64,000 nt of DNA from Pantoea rwandensis. GTDB taxonomy: Bacteria > Pseudomonadota > Gammaproteobacteria > Enterobacterales > Enterobacteriaceae. Below the pieces are notes generated by a model. That model did no database searches and was not told where the DNA came from. It saw only the letters and a program-made list of their open reading frames with translations. Both the position numbers and the translations under genes were made by a program. Of this stretch, positions 56,342 to 63,993 are shown in pieces; position 1 is the first letter of the stretch; each line of letters starts with the position of its first letter. Location: NCBI RefSeq assembly GCF_002095475.1, contig NZ_MLFR01000002.1:62001-126000 (forward strand), read 5' to 3'.

Positions 56342-56896
56342 ATGACATTGCGTCTAGATGAGATTGATAGCGATAGCTGGAATGCACTGGAAAACGCCGT
56401 GAAAGACCCTGAAAGCGGTTTTCACTTCTTAACGGTGGCATCTGTGGATCAACATGGCAAGCCGCAGGCAAGGACAATGGTACTGCGTAATGTTAACCGC
56501 AAGCACCGCACGCTGGAGATACATACCGATATGCGTAGCCCGAAATGGCAGACATTGGGAAGCAACCGAGACGTATCGGTGTTGGGCTACAGCAACAGAA
56601 CTCAGCTGCGACTGCAGGGAACCGCAGAACTCCACGTCGCGCACAGTGAAGTGGCTGCAAACGCATGGCAACAGTTATCGCGCAGGACTCAAAAAACCTA
56701 TGCTGGAGCTGCGCCAGGAAGTGATATTGATACTTCACCTAACGAAGTAGGCAATCCCGAGAATCATTTTGGCGTGCTGCTTATCAGAATTTCATTACTT
56801 GATTGGTGCAGGTTGGCGCGTGAAAACAACCAAAGAGCCTTGCTGCAATATAACGTTGCCGGGACCCTGACCAGCTGCAAATGGGTAAATCCCTAG
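56342..56896 (+). CDS. Pyridoxamine-phosphate-oxidase-like FMN protein
   Basis: A 184-residue protein of the split-barrel flavoprotein family. FHFLTVASVDQHGKPQARTM and VLRNVNRKHRTLEIHTDMRS are the FMN-binding strands, with SPKWQTLGSNRDVSVLGY following. Related proteins include pyridoxamine 5'-phosphate oxidase and haem-degrading HugZ-type enzymes. Its place next to iron-uptake genes makes a haem- or siderophore-related reductase worth considering, but the sequence alone does not show it. GGAG precedes the ATG. Confidence 0.75.
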   Translation: MTLRLDEIDSDSWNALENAVKDPESGFHFLTVASVDQHGKPQARTMVLRNVNRKHRTLEIHTDMRSPKWQTLGSNRDVSVLGYSNRTQLRLQGTAELHVAHSEVAANAWQQLSRRTQKTYAGAAPGSDIDTSPNEVGNPENHFGVLLIRISLLDWCRLARENNQRALLQYNVAGTLTSCKWVNP

Positions 56897-57247
56897 CTCA
56901 GGCGCGCACGCTTTTTCGGGGAGGGGGGGCATGACGAGATTTAGAAGGTTTTTAACCGGCTCAGCTGGCGTTCTGTAACGGTTCAGGGCTTGTGAGTTGT
57001 ATCCAAAAACAAGACTGATCCGCAGTTAATTCGGCAGGGTTAAGATCATCGGCAGCCTGAATACATTCCCACTCTGCGGGCTCACTACCAAGTCGATGAG
57101 GGAAGGCCCGGCTAAACAGCAGCTATAGAGACAGGCTTTGCACCTCGCACACAAAAACACACAGGAATATTTTCTCCTTGAACAGCCCAGGCCGCACGAT
57201 GCGGAAGGTCGGAACTAGGGTGGTGATTAGAATGTATGCTGTAACTA
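56897..57247. other. Intergenic region
   Basis: No gene supported; probably decayed sequence on the edge of the hydrolase remnant. Confidence 0.4.
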
Positions 57248-57826
57248 TTGGATTCTTCGTTGCGGTGGGTGTTCCCCCGCTTTCTTTCGTCTCCTAACGT
57301 CTTTTTGCCAGGAGTGAGGCAGGAAATCGAAGAGTTTCTGGTCAGAAACAAGCTCGCCTTCGCAGACGGAGAAACCGTGATAACGGGCCACATGGATGAA
57401 GCTGAAAAGAAAGCCTTCATTTTGACACTCGACAGGATGGCGGAAAAAAGGAAGAAAACAGGGAAAGAGATAAGGGTCACTATCCCCCGCGTGTTAAATA
57501 ATGAAGAGTCAAAATGCTTCTTTGAAGCCAACAGGGTGCTGTATCCGAAGATGGATATAAGAATCCCGTTTCTCACGGTCAGAGAAATCCTCAGATACAG
57601 ACCCGCCCTGGATGCCGCGAAAGTGGTTTGCCCGACGCTGGTCGTCACTGCAGAGAACGATACCGTGAATCCACCTTCACAGGGGCTGGCATTATTTAAT
57701 GCGGCAGGCGCCCGCGAGAAACGTTTATACCAGCAGAAAGACGCCCGCCATTACGACATGTACACGGGGATGTTTTTTAAGAAGGCCGTTCTTCTTCAGA
57801 CCGAATGGTTTAATAAATACTTATAA
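57248..57826 (+). pseudogene. Alpha/beta hydrolase, C-terminal part
   Basis: About 190 codons with the C-terminal features of an alpha/beta hydrolase: PTLVVTAENDTVNPPSQG supplies the catalytic-acid loop and DARHYDMYTG the catalytic His. The N-terminal half, with the nucleophile elbow, is missing, and there is no ribosome site before the first codon. Probably a truncated, non-functional gene. Confidence 0.6.
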
Positions 57827-58283
57827 AAGTGGTGTTGTTATTTCCCCCACCAGGGATTTTTTATAAAAGGCAACATGATCACCCGCTAATATTCACTCCG
57901 GTCCTGCTTTCAGTGCAGGACTCTTTCAGCCAACATTAACACGCCTGTTGATGACGCGCTCAACCAACCACTATGGCAGCTCTGGCTGCCCCCTTCCCAG
58001 AATTATTCACGCCCTGAATCCACCTGTGTTTTCTGCCTTCTTATACTCATATAACTAGGCGTTGGCCCCAAACAGGTTCAGCTCGATTCGGCCAAACTTT
58101 TCAACCCCATCAGCGACCGCTCTCTTAACAGCTGCGTAATTGCATGTGACTTGACTACCCGTTTGCATTTTACTTGACCTTCGCCAACAAAATGCAACCA
58201 GGTTGACAGGCAGCGAATAGCGGACCTTTTGTTTATGGCTACTGAAAACTCTATCCGTTAAACCTAACTTCCAAACGAGCAAC
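57827..58283. other. Intergenic region downstream of the CBASS operon
   Basis: No firm gene. A minus-strand frame at 58055-58300 ends with VADGVEKFGRIELNLFGANA, vaguely like an SDR segment, without start signals. I take it as decayed sequence. Confidence 0.4.
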
Positions 58284-58598
58284 CTACGTAAGAGGTACAA
58301 GATGGTGTATCACAGCTACCTCTGAATCAAGCCGTATGTCCGGATAGTGCTCCCGCATACCGCGTAGAAGCACATCATCAGGCCATTCCTCTAGCTTGCC
58401 CAGATAACACGCGACAGTGAAAAGCTTCATTGTTTTAACTTTAGTCACTTGCACTACAAAAGTGTCTGTATCGTCATCTGCATTCACATACTGCATCGGT
58501 CCCGGAATGATTTTTTCTTCACGCCAGCGAATGGTGTGTTGTTTCTTACCTGAACGCACATCAGGAATTAGTCGGGAGACTATCTTGAGGCTCTGCAC
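58284..58598 (-). CDS. ASCH-domain protein at the end of the CBASS operon
   Basis: A 104-residue protein read from GTG at 58598, with AGGAG at a good distance. It has the small RNA-binding/hydrolase ASCH fold: DVRSGKKQHTIRWREEKI carries the Lys and Thr seen at the active site of the YqfB amidohydrolase, followed by the beta strands FVVQVTKVKTMKLF and the end AVIHHLVPL. The YqfB glutamate is not obviously kept. It begins 34 bases after the SAVED gene on the same strand with no terminator seen between, so it appears to be part of the operon. A role in defence is inferred. Confidence 0.7.
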   Translation of the reverse strand: MQSLKIVSRLIPDVRSGKKQHTIRWREEKIIPGPMQYVNADDDTDTFVVQVTKVKTMKLFTVACYLGKLEEWPDDVLLRGMREHYPDIRLDSEVAVIHHLVPLT

Positions 58599-58632
58599 TA
58601 ATTGATCTCCTGTTAACCAGCCATCACCTAAA

Positions 58633-59412
58633 TTAACTCACATCTCGACCAGTAATTCTTAAAGACCATTCATATTTATTGGCTGTGGAGTTCCAGTGCC
58701 ATATTGTTACTATGCCATGTAAACCCTCTTGGTAGAGACTACCCAACCTGACGACAACTGATGCTTGAGAAGAAACAAAAAGATGTACTTCATCAGCCTG
58801 TTTTTTTAATTCTGACATAATGTAACTAAGGCTGTTTACTATTTTCTCTTGCTCCTCTTCCTCGGGAAGATTGTCAAATCGAAATCCTGTATTAAGTCGG
58901 GCGTGCAAAGTGTGACCTATAAATTCAGTAGGAAGATCTTTTTCTAAAATCTCCATCGTAAAAGAAATGGCAAGCCCTATGACTCTCCCATTATTTGATG
59001 GTACACGTTTGCTGTCAGTGATTTCTTCCCCATTGTAGAATTTTATCAAACTTGCATTTGTTGGAGGGGCATCAAGGGGATGGAAAGTGTTTTTGTTTCG
59101 GTCAAAATCAAATAACTTTCGAGGCAAATGCCCATCAGTCATAAAACTACCAAACATATAGAGGTATGGCACGCTGCCAAGAGCAGCAATATAAGCTGTT
59201 TCTGCACCAGTATGATGTATTCTTTCTCTAATTGTTTGCCGAATAAAACTTTCTTTGATTAAGTTATTATTCTTAACTCTTGAATCAAATGCTTTAAAGT
59301 CCACATGCAAAATTTTAGCTTTCTCTCTGAAAGAGAGTTTTCTCTCCGCGGCTTGCGGATCAATGTTTTCAAACCCATATGCACGAATTAGGGCAATGTC
59401 TCGCTTACTCAA
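58633..59412 (-). CDS. SAVED-domain part of the CBASS effector
   Basis: About 259 codons with the SAVED (SMODS-associated) fold, which binds the cyclic oligonucleotide made by CD-NTases. Support: the size, the RVIGLAISFTMEILEK strand, the amphipathic EEEQEKIVNSLSYIMSELKK helix, the DEVHLFVSSQASVVVRLGSL strand-turn and the HGIVTIWHWN end, as in SAVED C-termini. The first codon of the open frame is TTG without a ribosome site. Upstream, the same frame stays open for about 20 hydrophobic codons into the 2TM gene, so the natural start is almost certainly that of the 2TM part, joined through the 59467-59473 run. Confidence 0.85.
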   Translation of the reverse strand: MSKRDIALIRAYGFENIDPQAAERKLSFREKAKILHVDFKAFDSRVKNNNLIKESFIRQTIRERIHHTGAETAYIAALGSVPYLYMFGSFMTDGHLPRKLFDFDRNKNTFHPLDAPPTNASLIKFYNGEEITDSKRVPSNNGRVIGLAISFTMEILEKDLPTEFIGHTLHARLNTGFRFDNLPEEEEQEKIVNSLSYIMSELKKQADEVHLFVSSQASVVVRLGSLYQEGLHGIVTIWHWNSTANKYEWSLRITGRDVS

Positions 59413-59423
59413 ATCCCGAAGGG

Positions 59424-59699
59424 CTAAGTATACGCAAACACACCATAAAATAAAGCCGATAGCAACAAAAAAAGACTAACCAGCATAGCAATGTCAGAAT
59501 ACCTTTGGTAATTTAAACTTACCCCATCAATGACATCATTATATCTTTTAATAAAAGTTTTAGAGAAAACAATGTTGAAAGTCCAACCGCCAACCAATCC
59601 TGTCATTCCTAAGCTCAACAAACCGAGCGTAAGTTTAGATAGTTGATCTTTAGGTCTAAAAATAATTTTTGCAAGGTAAATTAGTGTTGCTTTGTCCAT
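59424..59699 (-). CDS. Two-transmembrane part of the CBASS effector
   Basis: Ninety-one codons with two membrane helices (LGLLSLGMTGLVGGWTFNIV and a second starting IAMLVSLF). It begins eight bases after the Cap3 stop. The frame stops at TAG in 59424-59426, just short of the SAVED frame. A shift of one base at the seven-A run (plus strand 59467-59473) changes the second helix to LVSLFFVAIGFILWCVCVYL and runs on into the SAVED domain, giving a single 2TM-SAVED protein of about 355 residues. That architecture is known among CBASS membrane-disrupting effectors. Confidence 0.8.
   Translation of the reverse strand: MDKATLIYLAKIIFRPKDQLSKLTLGLLSLGMTGLVGGWTFNIVFSKTFIKRYNDVIDGVSLNYQRYSDIAMLVSLFLLLSALFYGVFAYT
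59467..59473 (-). other. Homopolymer slip site in the effector gene
   Basis: Seven A on the plus strand, read as CTTTTTTTG on the coding strand. In the 2TM frame the last seven bases fall as T TTT TTG, a classical -1 slippery heptamer. An eighth T in the DNA would also restore the fused frame. Confidence 0.7.
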
Positions 59700-59707
59700 G
59701 ATTTATC

Positions 59708-60178
59708 TCAGAATTCCTGTCGCAGAAGATTTTCATCATCAAAATAGTAAAGCGCGTTTTTTTCTGTTCCAATAATTAGAAAAAACAGCCTTTTCCCTGG
59801 GTTGCGTAATGTACACTGCTTCCAGTCACTTATGTCGATATGTGAAGCGTGAGGGTTTTTCTCGGGATGAGTATGCCATGTGCCAAAATAAACCAGTTGA
59901 CCTTCGGAGCTGTTATATAAGCGATCGACTATACGCTGATGCTCGGGGTCCCTTAGAGTAAAACTCATTCTTGAACAACGGTCTCCTTTCTGCGGGACTG
60001 TAATTTCGACTAATCCGTAACGCTCAGTCTCGATATCTTTATTACCAATAATAACTCCAAAAGCTTCTGGAGCCATCGGTCTGATCTGCCTATTCTCCAG
60101 CCAGATATCTCTTACTTTCTTTGAGATATAGAGACTGAAATGTTCAGTCTCCAAAGTTAGCGCGTCAAAATTATTCAT
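59708..60178 (-). CDS. cap3: Cap3, JAB/JAMM-family deconjugase of CBASS
   Basis: A 156-residue metalloprotease from ATG at 60178. The JAMM motif is complete: HTHPEKNPHASHID fits HxH-x7-SxxD, with the catalytic Glu upstream in the region around ETERYGLVEI. Cap3 removes the target that Cap2 attaches to the CD-NTase. Its ATG overlaps the last codons of cap2 by eight bases (ATGAATAA), a sign of coupled translation. Confidence 0.92.
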   Translation of the reverse strand: MNNFDALTLETEHFSLYISKKVRDIWLENRQIRPMAPEAFGVIIGNKDIETERYGLVEITVPQKGDRCSRMSFTLRDPEHQRIVDRLYNSSEGQLVYFGTWHTHPEKNPHASHIDISDWKQCTLRNPGKRLFFLIIGTEKNALYYFDDENLLRQEF

Positions 60179-61904
60179 TGCAGATATCACACGCATCATT
60201 GAGCAAAGGGAGCACCTCTAATGTCCGGGTGAATGCATGGTACCTCCCACTTAGTTTGAATCCATTCTCTGTCGCATTCTCAGCGTTTCCTTTCCAGCTC
60301 ACTCTGGATGATTCCCTGATCTTACCAAGTAGAAATCTAATGCCGATATCAGCCGTAATGAGCGCGGTTTGAGTTGATGCTATGTAGGTATAAGGCAGAA
60401 ATGCATCGCTACATCCAGCATGATTTTTAGTTAAATCTTGATTCGGAGCCAAAAAATTCAGATTAGAAGCCAGCCCTCTTGAAAAATCAGCGGGGTCGAC
60501 ATATGCACATCGTAAACACCCTTTTGTTTCGGGAATTGCCAGAACTGCGTGTCCACCTATACCATATCCTTCAACCCATGCATTAATCACCGGAACATTG
60601 ATCTTTTCATTATTCAAGAATTCGTGAAATAATCTCTCTTGAGTAGGTGATCCTATTGCTATGATGATAAGGTCATACTTCATCAGTAATTCACGACGCC
60701 TTAAATCTAGTAACTTGTCAGTATAATTTTTAACTTCCAGCCATGGATATTTTTTGGTGAGGCTATGCCACAATGCTTGCGATTTATGGAATGATACATA
60801 CATTGGAGGCAAAATATGGCGGTATAGGTTATTCAGGGAAAGTATATCTGGATCATATAAATCTAAACAGCCAACACCAGAGGCTGCGAGTTTATCTGCA
60901 ATGTCTCCTCCTACAGAACCACACCCCACTATCATAACTTTTTTGTTAAGAAGGGATTGTTCTGCTCCACTCCTAGGCATAAGCCTTTCTTTGTTAAAAG
61001 TTAATATCTCGACAGGTTCAAGTAACCAGTCAACCAGATGAGACTGTTTGAAGGGCAGCGTTTTTCGACCTTTTCCAGAGTGCTTTTGGGAAAAATGAAT
61101 TCCAAACCATGTGGTTCCCGAAGGAGTTCGAGCACTAAAGACTAACCAAAACTCATACGAACGCTTTTGAGCAAATTGTTGTGTTAATTTGGTAAGCACA
61201 TCCACAGGTAGTTCTGACAGCAGACCAAGATACCAGTCAGCAAGTTCATCCTTGTTCCATGGTGCTGGTTTTGCCACGCTTACCGGCACAAAGAAACCTG
61301 TGCCATTTGAGGATTTGCGATCCTTTAGAATCTGATTAATTGGTGAAAAAGTATTTAAAGGAACTGAATCTTCTGAATATCCTAAAAAGTATTGACCAAA
61401 ACCTAAGTGGCCTTTTCGTGGTTTAAGAACGCACAACTCTTCTGCTGTTTCGCTTTCAGTTAAACAAAGAAAAGGGGGGGTGTCTTGCTCGACGATGCTC
61501 AACCACCCAGCTTCAAATTCCCGAAGTAACTCCTGAGTATTCCATTCGTTATCACTCAAAGCCTGAGATAACAGAGCAACATGCCTTTTGAGCGATTCTT
61601 CAAAAGCGAGCTCTGGCCGTTCAAAATTCACAGAAACAGAATCAGGGACATTCACACAAATATTTGCAAATAGACTTCCAGGATAAAATGTGGTGTGAGC
61701 GAGCCTGGGGAGTGCTGATGGGTTGGCAAGGAAAAAGCTGGGCATTTTTGAGAGCTCAGCAACAGTGGGATGCCAAAGAGTAATTAGCAGACCATTAATT
61801 TCAAGCTCGGCGGTTAAGTATCCGATTTCTTCCGTCTTCGATGGAATTGCGGATACCTTGTATCCACATTCGTTCAAATGATTAAGGATGACTGAATAAT
61901 TCAT
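60171..61904 (-). CDS. cap2: Cap2, E1-E2-like ubiquitin-transfer enzyme of CBASS
   Basis: A 577-residue fusion. The N-terminal ~160 residues are E2-like with a likely active cysteine at about 83 (LFANICVNVPD); a linker follows; the E1-like adenylation domain starts with VMIVGCGSVGGDIADKLA at about 324-341 and carries paired cysteines (CLRC) at about 463-466 and a probable E1 cysteine at about 498 (HAGCSD). Cap2 joins the C-terminus of the CD-NTase to a cellular target and primes it. The start ATG 61904 overlaps the CD-NTase stop as ATGA. Confidence 0.93.
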   Translation of the reverse strand: MNYSVILNHLNECGYKVSAIPSKTEEIGYLTAELEINGLLITLWHPTVAELSKMPSFFLANPSALPRLAHTTFYPGSLFANICVNVPDSVSVNFERPELAFEESLKRHVALLSQALSDNEWNTQELLREFEAGWLSIVEQDTPPFLCLTESETAEELCVLKPRKGHLGFGQYFLGYSEDSVPLNTFSPINQILKDRKSSNGTGFFVPVSVAKPAPWNKDELADWYLGLLSELPVDVLTKLTQQFAQKRSYEFWLVFSARTPSGTTWFGIHFSQKHSGKGRKTLPFKQSHLVDWLLEPVEILTFNKERLMPRSGAEQSLLNKKVMIVGCGSVGGDIADKLAASGVGCLDLYDPDILSLNNLYRHILPPMYVSFHKSQALWHSLTKKYPWLEVKNYTDKLLDLRRRELLMKYDLIIIAIGSPTQERLFHEFLNNEKINVPVINAWVEGYGIGGHAVLAIPETKGCLRCAYVDPADFSRGLASNLNFLAPNQDLTKNHAGCSDAFLPYTYIASTQTALITADIGIRFLLGKIRESSRVSWKGNAENATENGFKLSGRYHAFTRTLEVLPLLNDACDICNE

Positions 61905-62944
61905 GCGCCTTGCGATGTCCCCACTACTCCGGAAGAAGCATAAACGGTTTTGACAGCATTTGACGAAGCAGAAGAAGTCGCTGTGCATTCAGGAAAGTCT
62001 TCACCAAATACACTTCGTAGCAACTCACACTGCTTAGACTCTTGCTCTTCATCAGAAACATTATCCAAGGTTTTCAAAAGAGCGTTAAGCTTGTTTCGAA
62101 ACTGGGTACCTGTTGCAACACTACTGCAGTGGAAAATGTCCCTGTTAGGGCTTACTGGAAGCGCGACGTTGACTCTATATCTGTCCAACTCAACGAGAGT
62201 GAAATAACTACGATAGTTGAGAATGTGATTAATGGTCTCTCTCAGCGCAGTTAGATCATCAGGAAAACCTTCATCGTTAATCGAAGACTTAAAGGACTCC
62301 TTAACCATTACAGCAATCCCAATTGAGTGAATTTTGCGACGTACATCATCGCCAAAAGTGAAGTTTCTCCAGCGCTTGAGGTATCTGACAGTACGCCGAT
62401 ACTGGTTATGCTTATTCGAGCCATATGCTTCATCAGAAGCATAATCATTGACCCAATCGATCAGCTCACGCGGTGAGGCTCTAGCCCACTCACGATTCTC
62501 CTCATCTGAATGTCTCTTGCCAACGGCTAATTCGTACTGTCCATTGTCGTACTTGCGGTAAATTGGGATATCGATATGAAGATGTTCAGCCTTGTAATCA
62601 GCAGTTACACAAGGTTTTTTGATTTTGGCATTTTTAAAACCCCGTTGTTCAAGCACTTCCAGAACTGCAAGCTTGGGTGTTATTGGGTTTTCAGGCGCTA
62701 ACTCCGCTTCAATAACAATGGCACGGTCAATGTCAAAATCCTGCCCTTTTTCCCGGATACCAGTGAAGGTTGCCAAAGACCCTTGAATGAAATCCTCAAT
62801 GACCGGATATCCATCCTCTTTGAATCGGTTAACGATATCAGTTGTAATGCTGTCATCCTTGAGGCGGGCCGTTGTGTACTCTAGGTCCTTCCTGCCTAAC
62901 TTAATAGCATCATGAAAATTCTTAAATTTGTTTTGAAGACTCAT
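61901..62944 (-). CDS. CD-NTase (cGAS/DncV-like nucleotidyltransferase)
   Basis: A 347-residue nucleotidyltransferase read from ATG at 62944. Active-site motif: QGSLATFTG at about 54-62 with the GS pair, D69/D71/D73 in GQDFDID, and a third acidic residue at about 125 in HIDIPIYR. On phage infection such enzymes make a cyclic di- or trinucleotide that the SAVED domain would bind. The C-terminus is a flexible, small-residue tail ending QGA, the sort of tail that Cap2 ligates. First gene of the operon. A longer frame reaches 63070 but begins with unrelated sequence. Confidence 0.9.
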   Translation of the reverse strand: MSLQNKFKNFHDAIKLGRKDLEYTTARLKDDSITTDIVNRFKEDGYPVIEDFIQGSLATFTGIREKGQDFDIDRAIVIEAELAPENPITPKLAVLEVLEQRGFKNAKIKKPCVTADYKAEHLHIDIPIYRKYDNGQYELAVGKRHSDEENREWARASPRELIDWVNDYASDEAYGSNKHNQYRRTVRYLKRWRNFTFGDDVRRKIHSIGIAVMVKESFKSSINDEGFPDDLTALRETINHILNYRSYFTLVELDRYRVNVALPVSPNRDIFHCSSVATGTQFRNKLNALLKTLDNVSDEEQESKQCELLRSVFGEDFPECTATSSASSNAVKTVYASSGVVGTSQGA

Positions 62945-63123
62945 ACTTACCCCGCATTTGTTGTGAACAAAATCTGAACTGGGGCCGTTTCGCTTTATTT
63001 CAAGTGCACAACTATTAAAAATAAGCCAGTTCTGATTGACGTAGGTGGTTGTGGGCGGCATTTGTGTCATTTAACGGCTTCTCATCAATGAAAAAACGTA
63101 ATGGGAGAGTGGTGAAAGAGTAG

Positions 63124-63330
63124 GCCATGGCCGGCTGGGGAATCATTCTGCGTTCAGAGTGGGACGTTACGCCCCAAATTAATGATGGGGCGTTGGTCAG
63201 AGTACTGACTGACTACCGGTTACCGAATGCTGATATCGTGGCCCTCACTGGTGAAACGGCGTCAACCCGCTCACCGCGAACAGAGAATTTTATCAATATG
63301 CTGCGTGAAGCCCTTTCATCCCGTCCATGA
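63124..63330 (+). pseudogene. LysR regulator, C-terminal scrap
   Basis: About 68 codons starting AGWGIILRSEWDVTPQINDG and then RVLTDYRLPNADIVAL, the typical C-terminal end of a LysR substrate-binding domain. The rest of the gene is missing upstream. Marks the upstream boundary of the CBASS insertion. Confidence 0.75.
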
Positions 63331-63362
63331 GATGGCCGTTGACATCAGTTTTCAGAATTTCC

Positions 63363-63848
63363 TCTATGCGCATTCAGAATACACCGGCTAATGTCGAGAT
63401 CCTGGATAGATAACCCGGAGCTGTCGAAAATGGTGACAACCATTTCTGAAACGCGACCCTGCACTTTGCCGGTTATTGCGCTGCCGATTGCAGTAAGCTT
63501 TGCATTTTTATGCGCATGCTGAAACTAACCTATCACCCGAGCCTGCGAGGGCAGCTCATAGAAAAGCCGCGCAGAACTGAACAGATCAAGGGGTAATTTC
63601 TGTTTCCCAACCGCATACGTGCCCATATTCACCACATATGTCCCGGGGCGTACCCATTCCGCGCGGAAAGTGGGGTGCGCGCAGGGGTAGCCGTAACAAT
63701 GATATCCGCAATCTTGCAGGCATATTCAGCGTCGCTAATGCGCACGTCAAGACCACTTTCACGAAGCTACTGAGCCATTTTTTCAGCTCGCCTGGCATCT
63801 CGCCCTACAAACAGCACGGTTTTGATCGGACGGTTAGGATCGCATAAA
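63363..63848 (-). pseudogene. Ornithine cyclodeaminase/mu-crystallin family, decayed
   Basis: Pieces in several frames: DPNRPIKTVLFVGRDARRAE, then (after a TAG) DVRISDAEYACKIADIIVTA, KLPLDLFSSARLFYELPSQA and GKVQGRVSEMVVTIFDSSGL followed by SIQDLD. These match, in order, the NAD-binding and C-terminal parts of the ornithine cyclodeaminase family. At least one stop and several shifts make it non-functional. Confidence 0.75.
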
Positions 63849-63959
63849 TGATCCAATGGCAAAAGGATGCTGACGACGGGGTTTACTGATAAAAGTATAA
63901 TTAATTAAGGTTAAAAATTTTAAGTTTCAATTGGTGGCTTTGCCGGGGGGCAGGGATTT

Positions 63960-63993
63960 CCAACTTCCGATATTCCTTATTATATGAAGTTAT
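63960..63993. other. Degenerate second lox-like site
   Basis: Right arm TATATGAAGTTAT is close to the site at 40336; left arm CCAACTTCCGATA matches it in about ten of thirteen positions; the spacer is TTCCTTAT instead of AGGTCAAT. Same 13-8-13 geometry. Confidence 0.45.

Noticed and set aside
58055..58300. SDR gene fragment on the minus strand
   Set aside because: Only a weak FGRI-type resemblance, no start signal and no further SDR motifs.
40336..63993. The two lox-like sites as a recombining pair flanking a 23.6-kb cassette
   Set aside because: The spacers AGGTCAAT and TTCCTTAT differ almost completely, and Cre-type exchange needs matching spacers; one arm of the second site is also poor.
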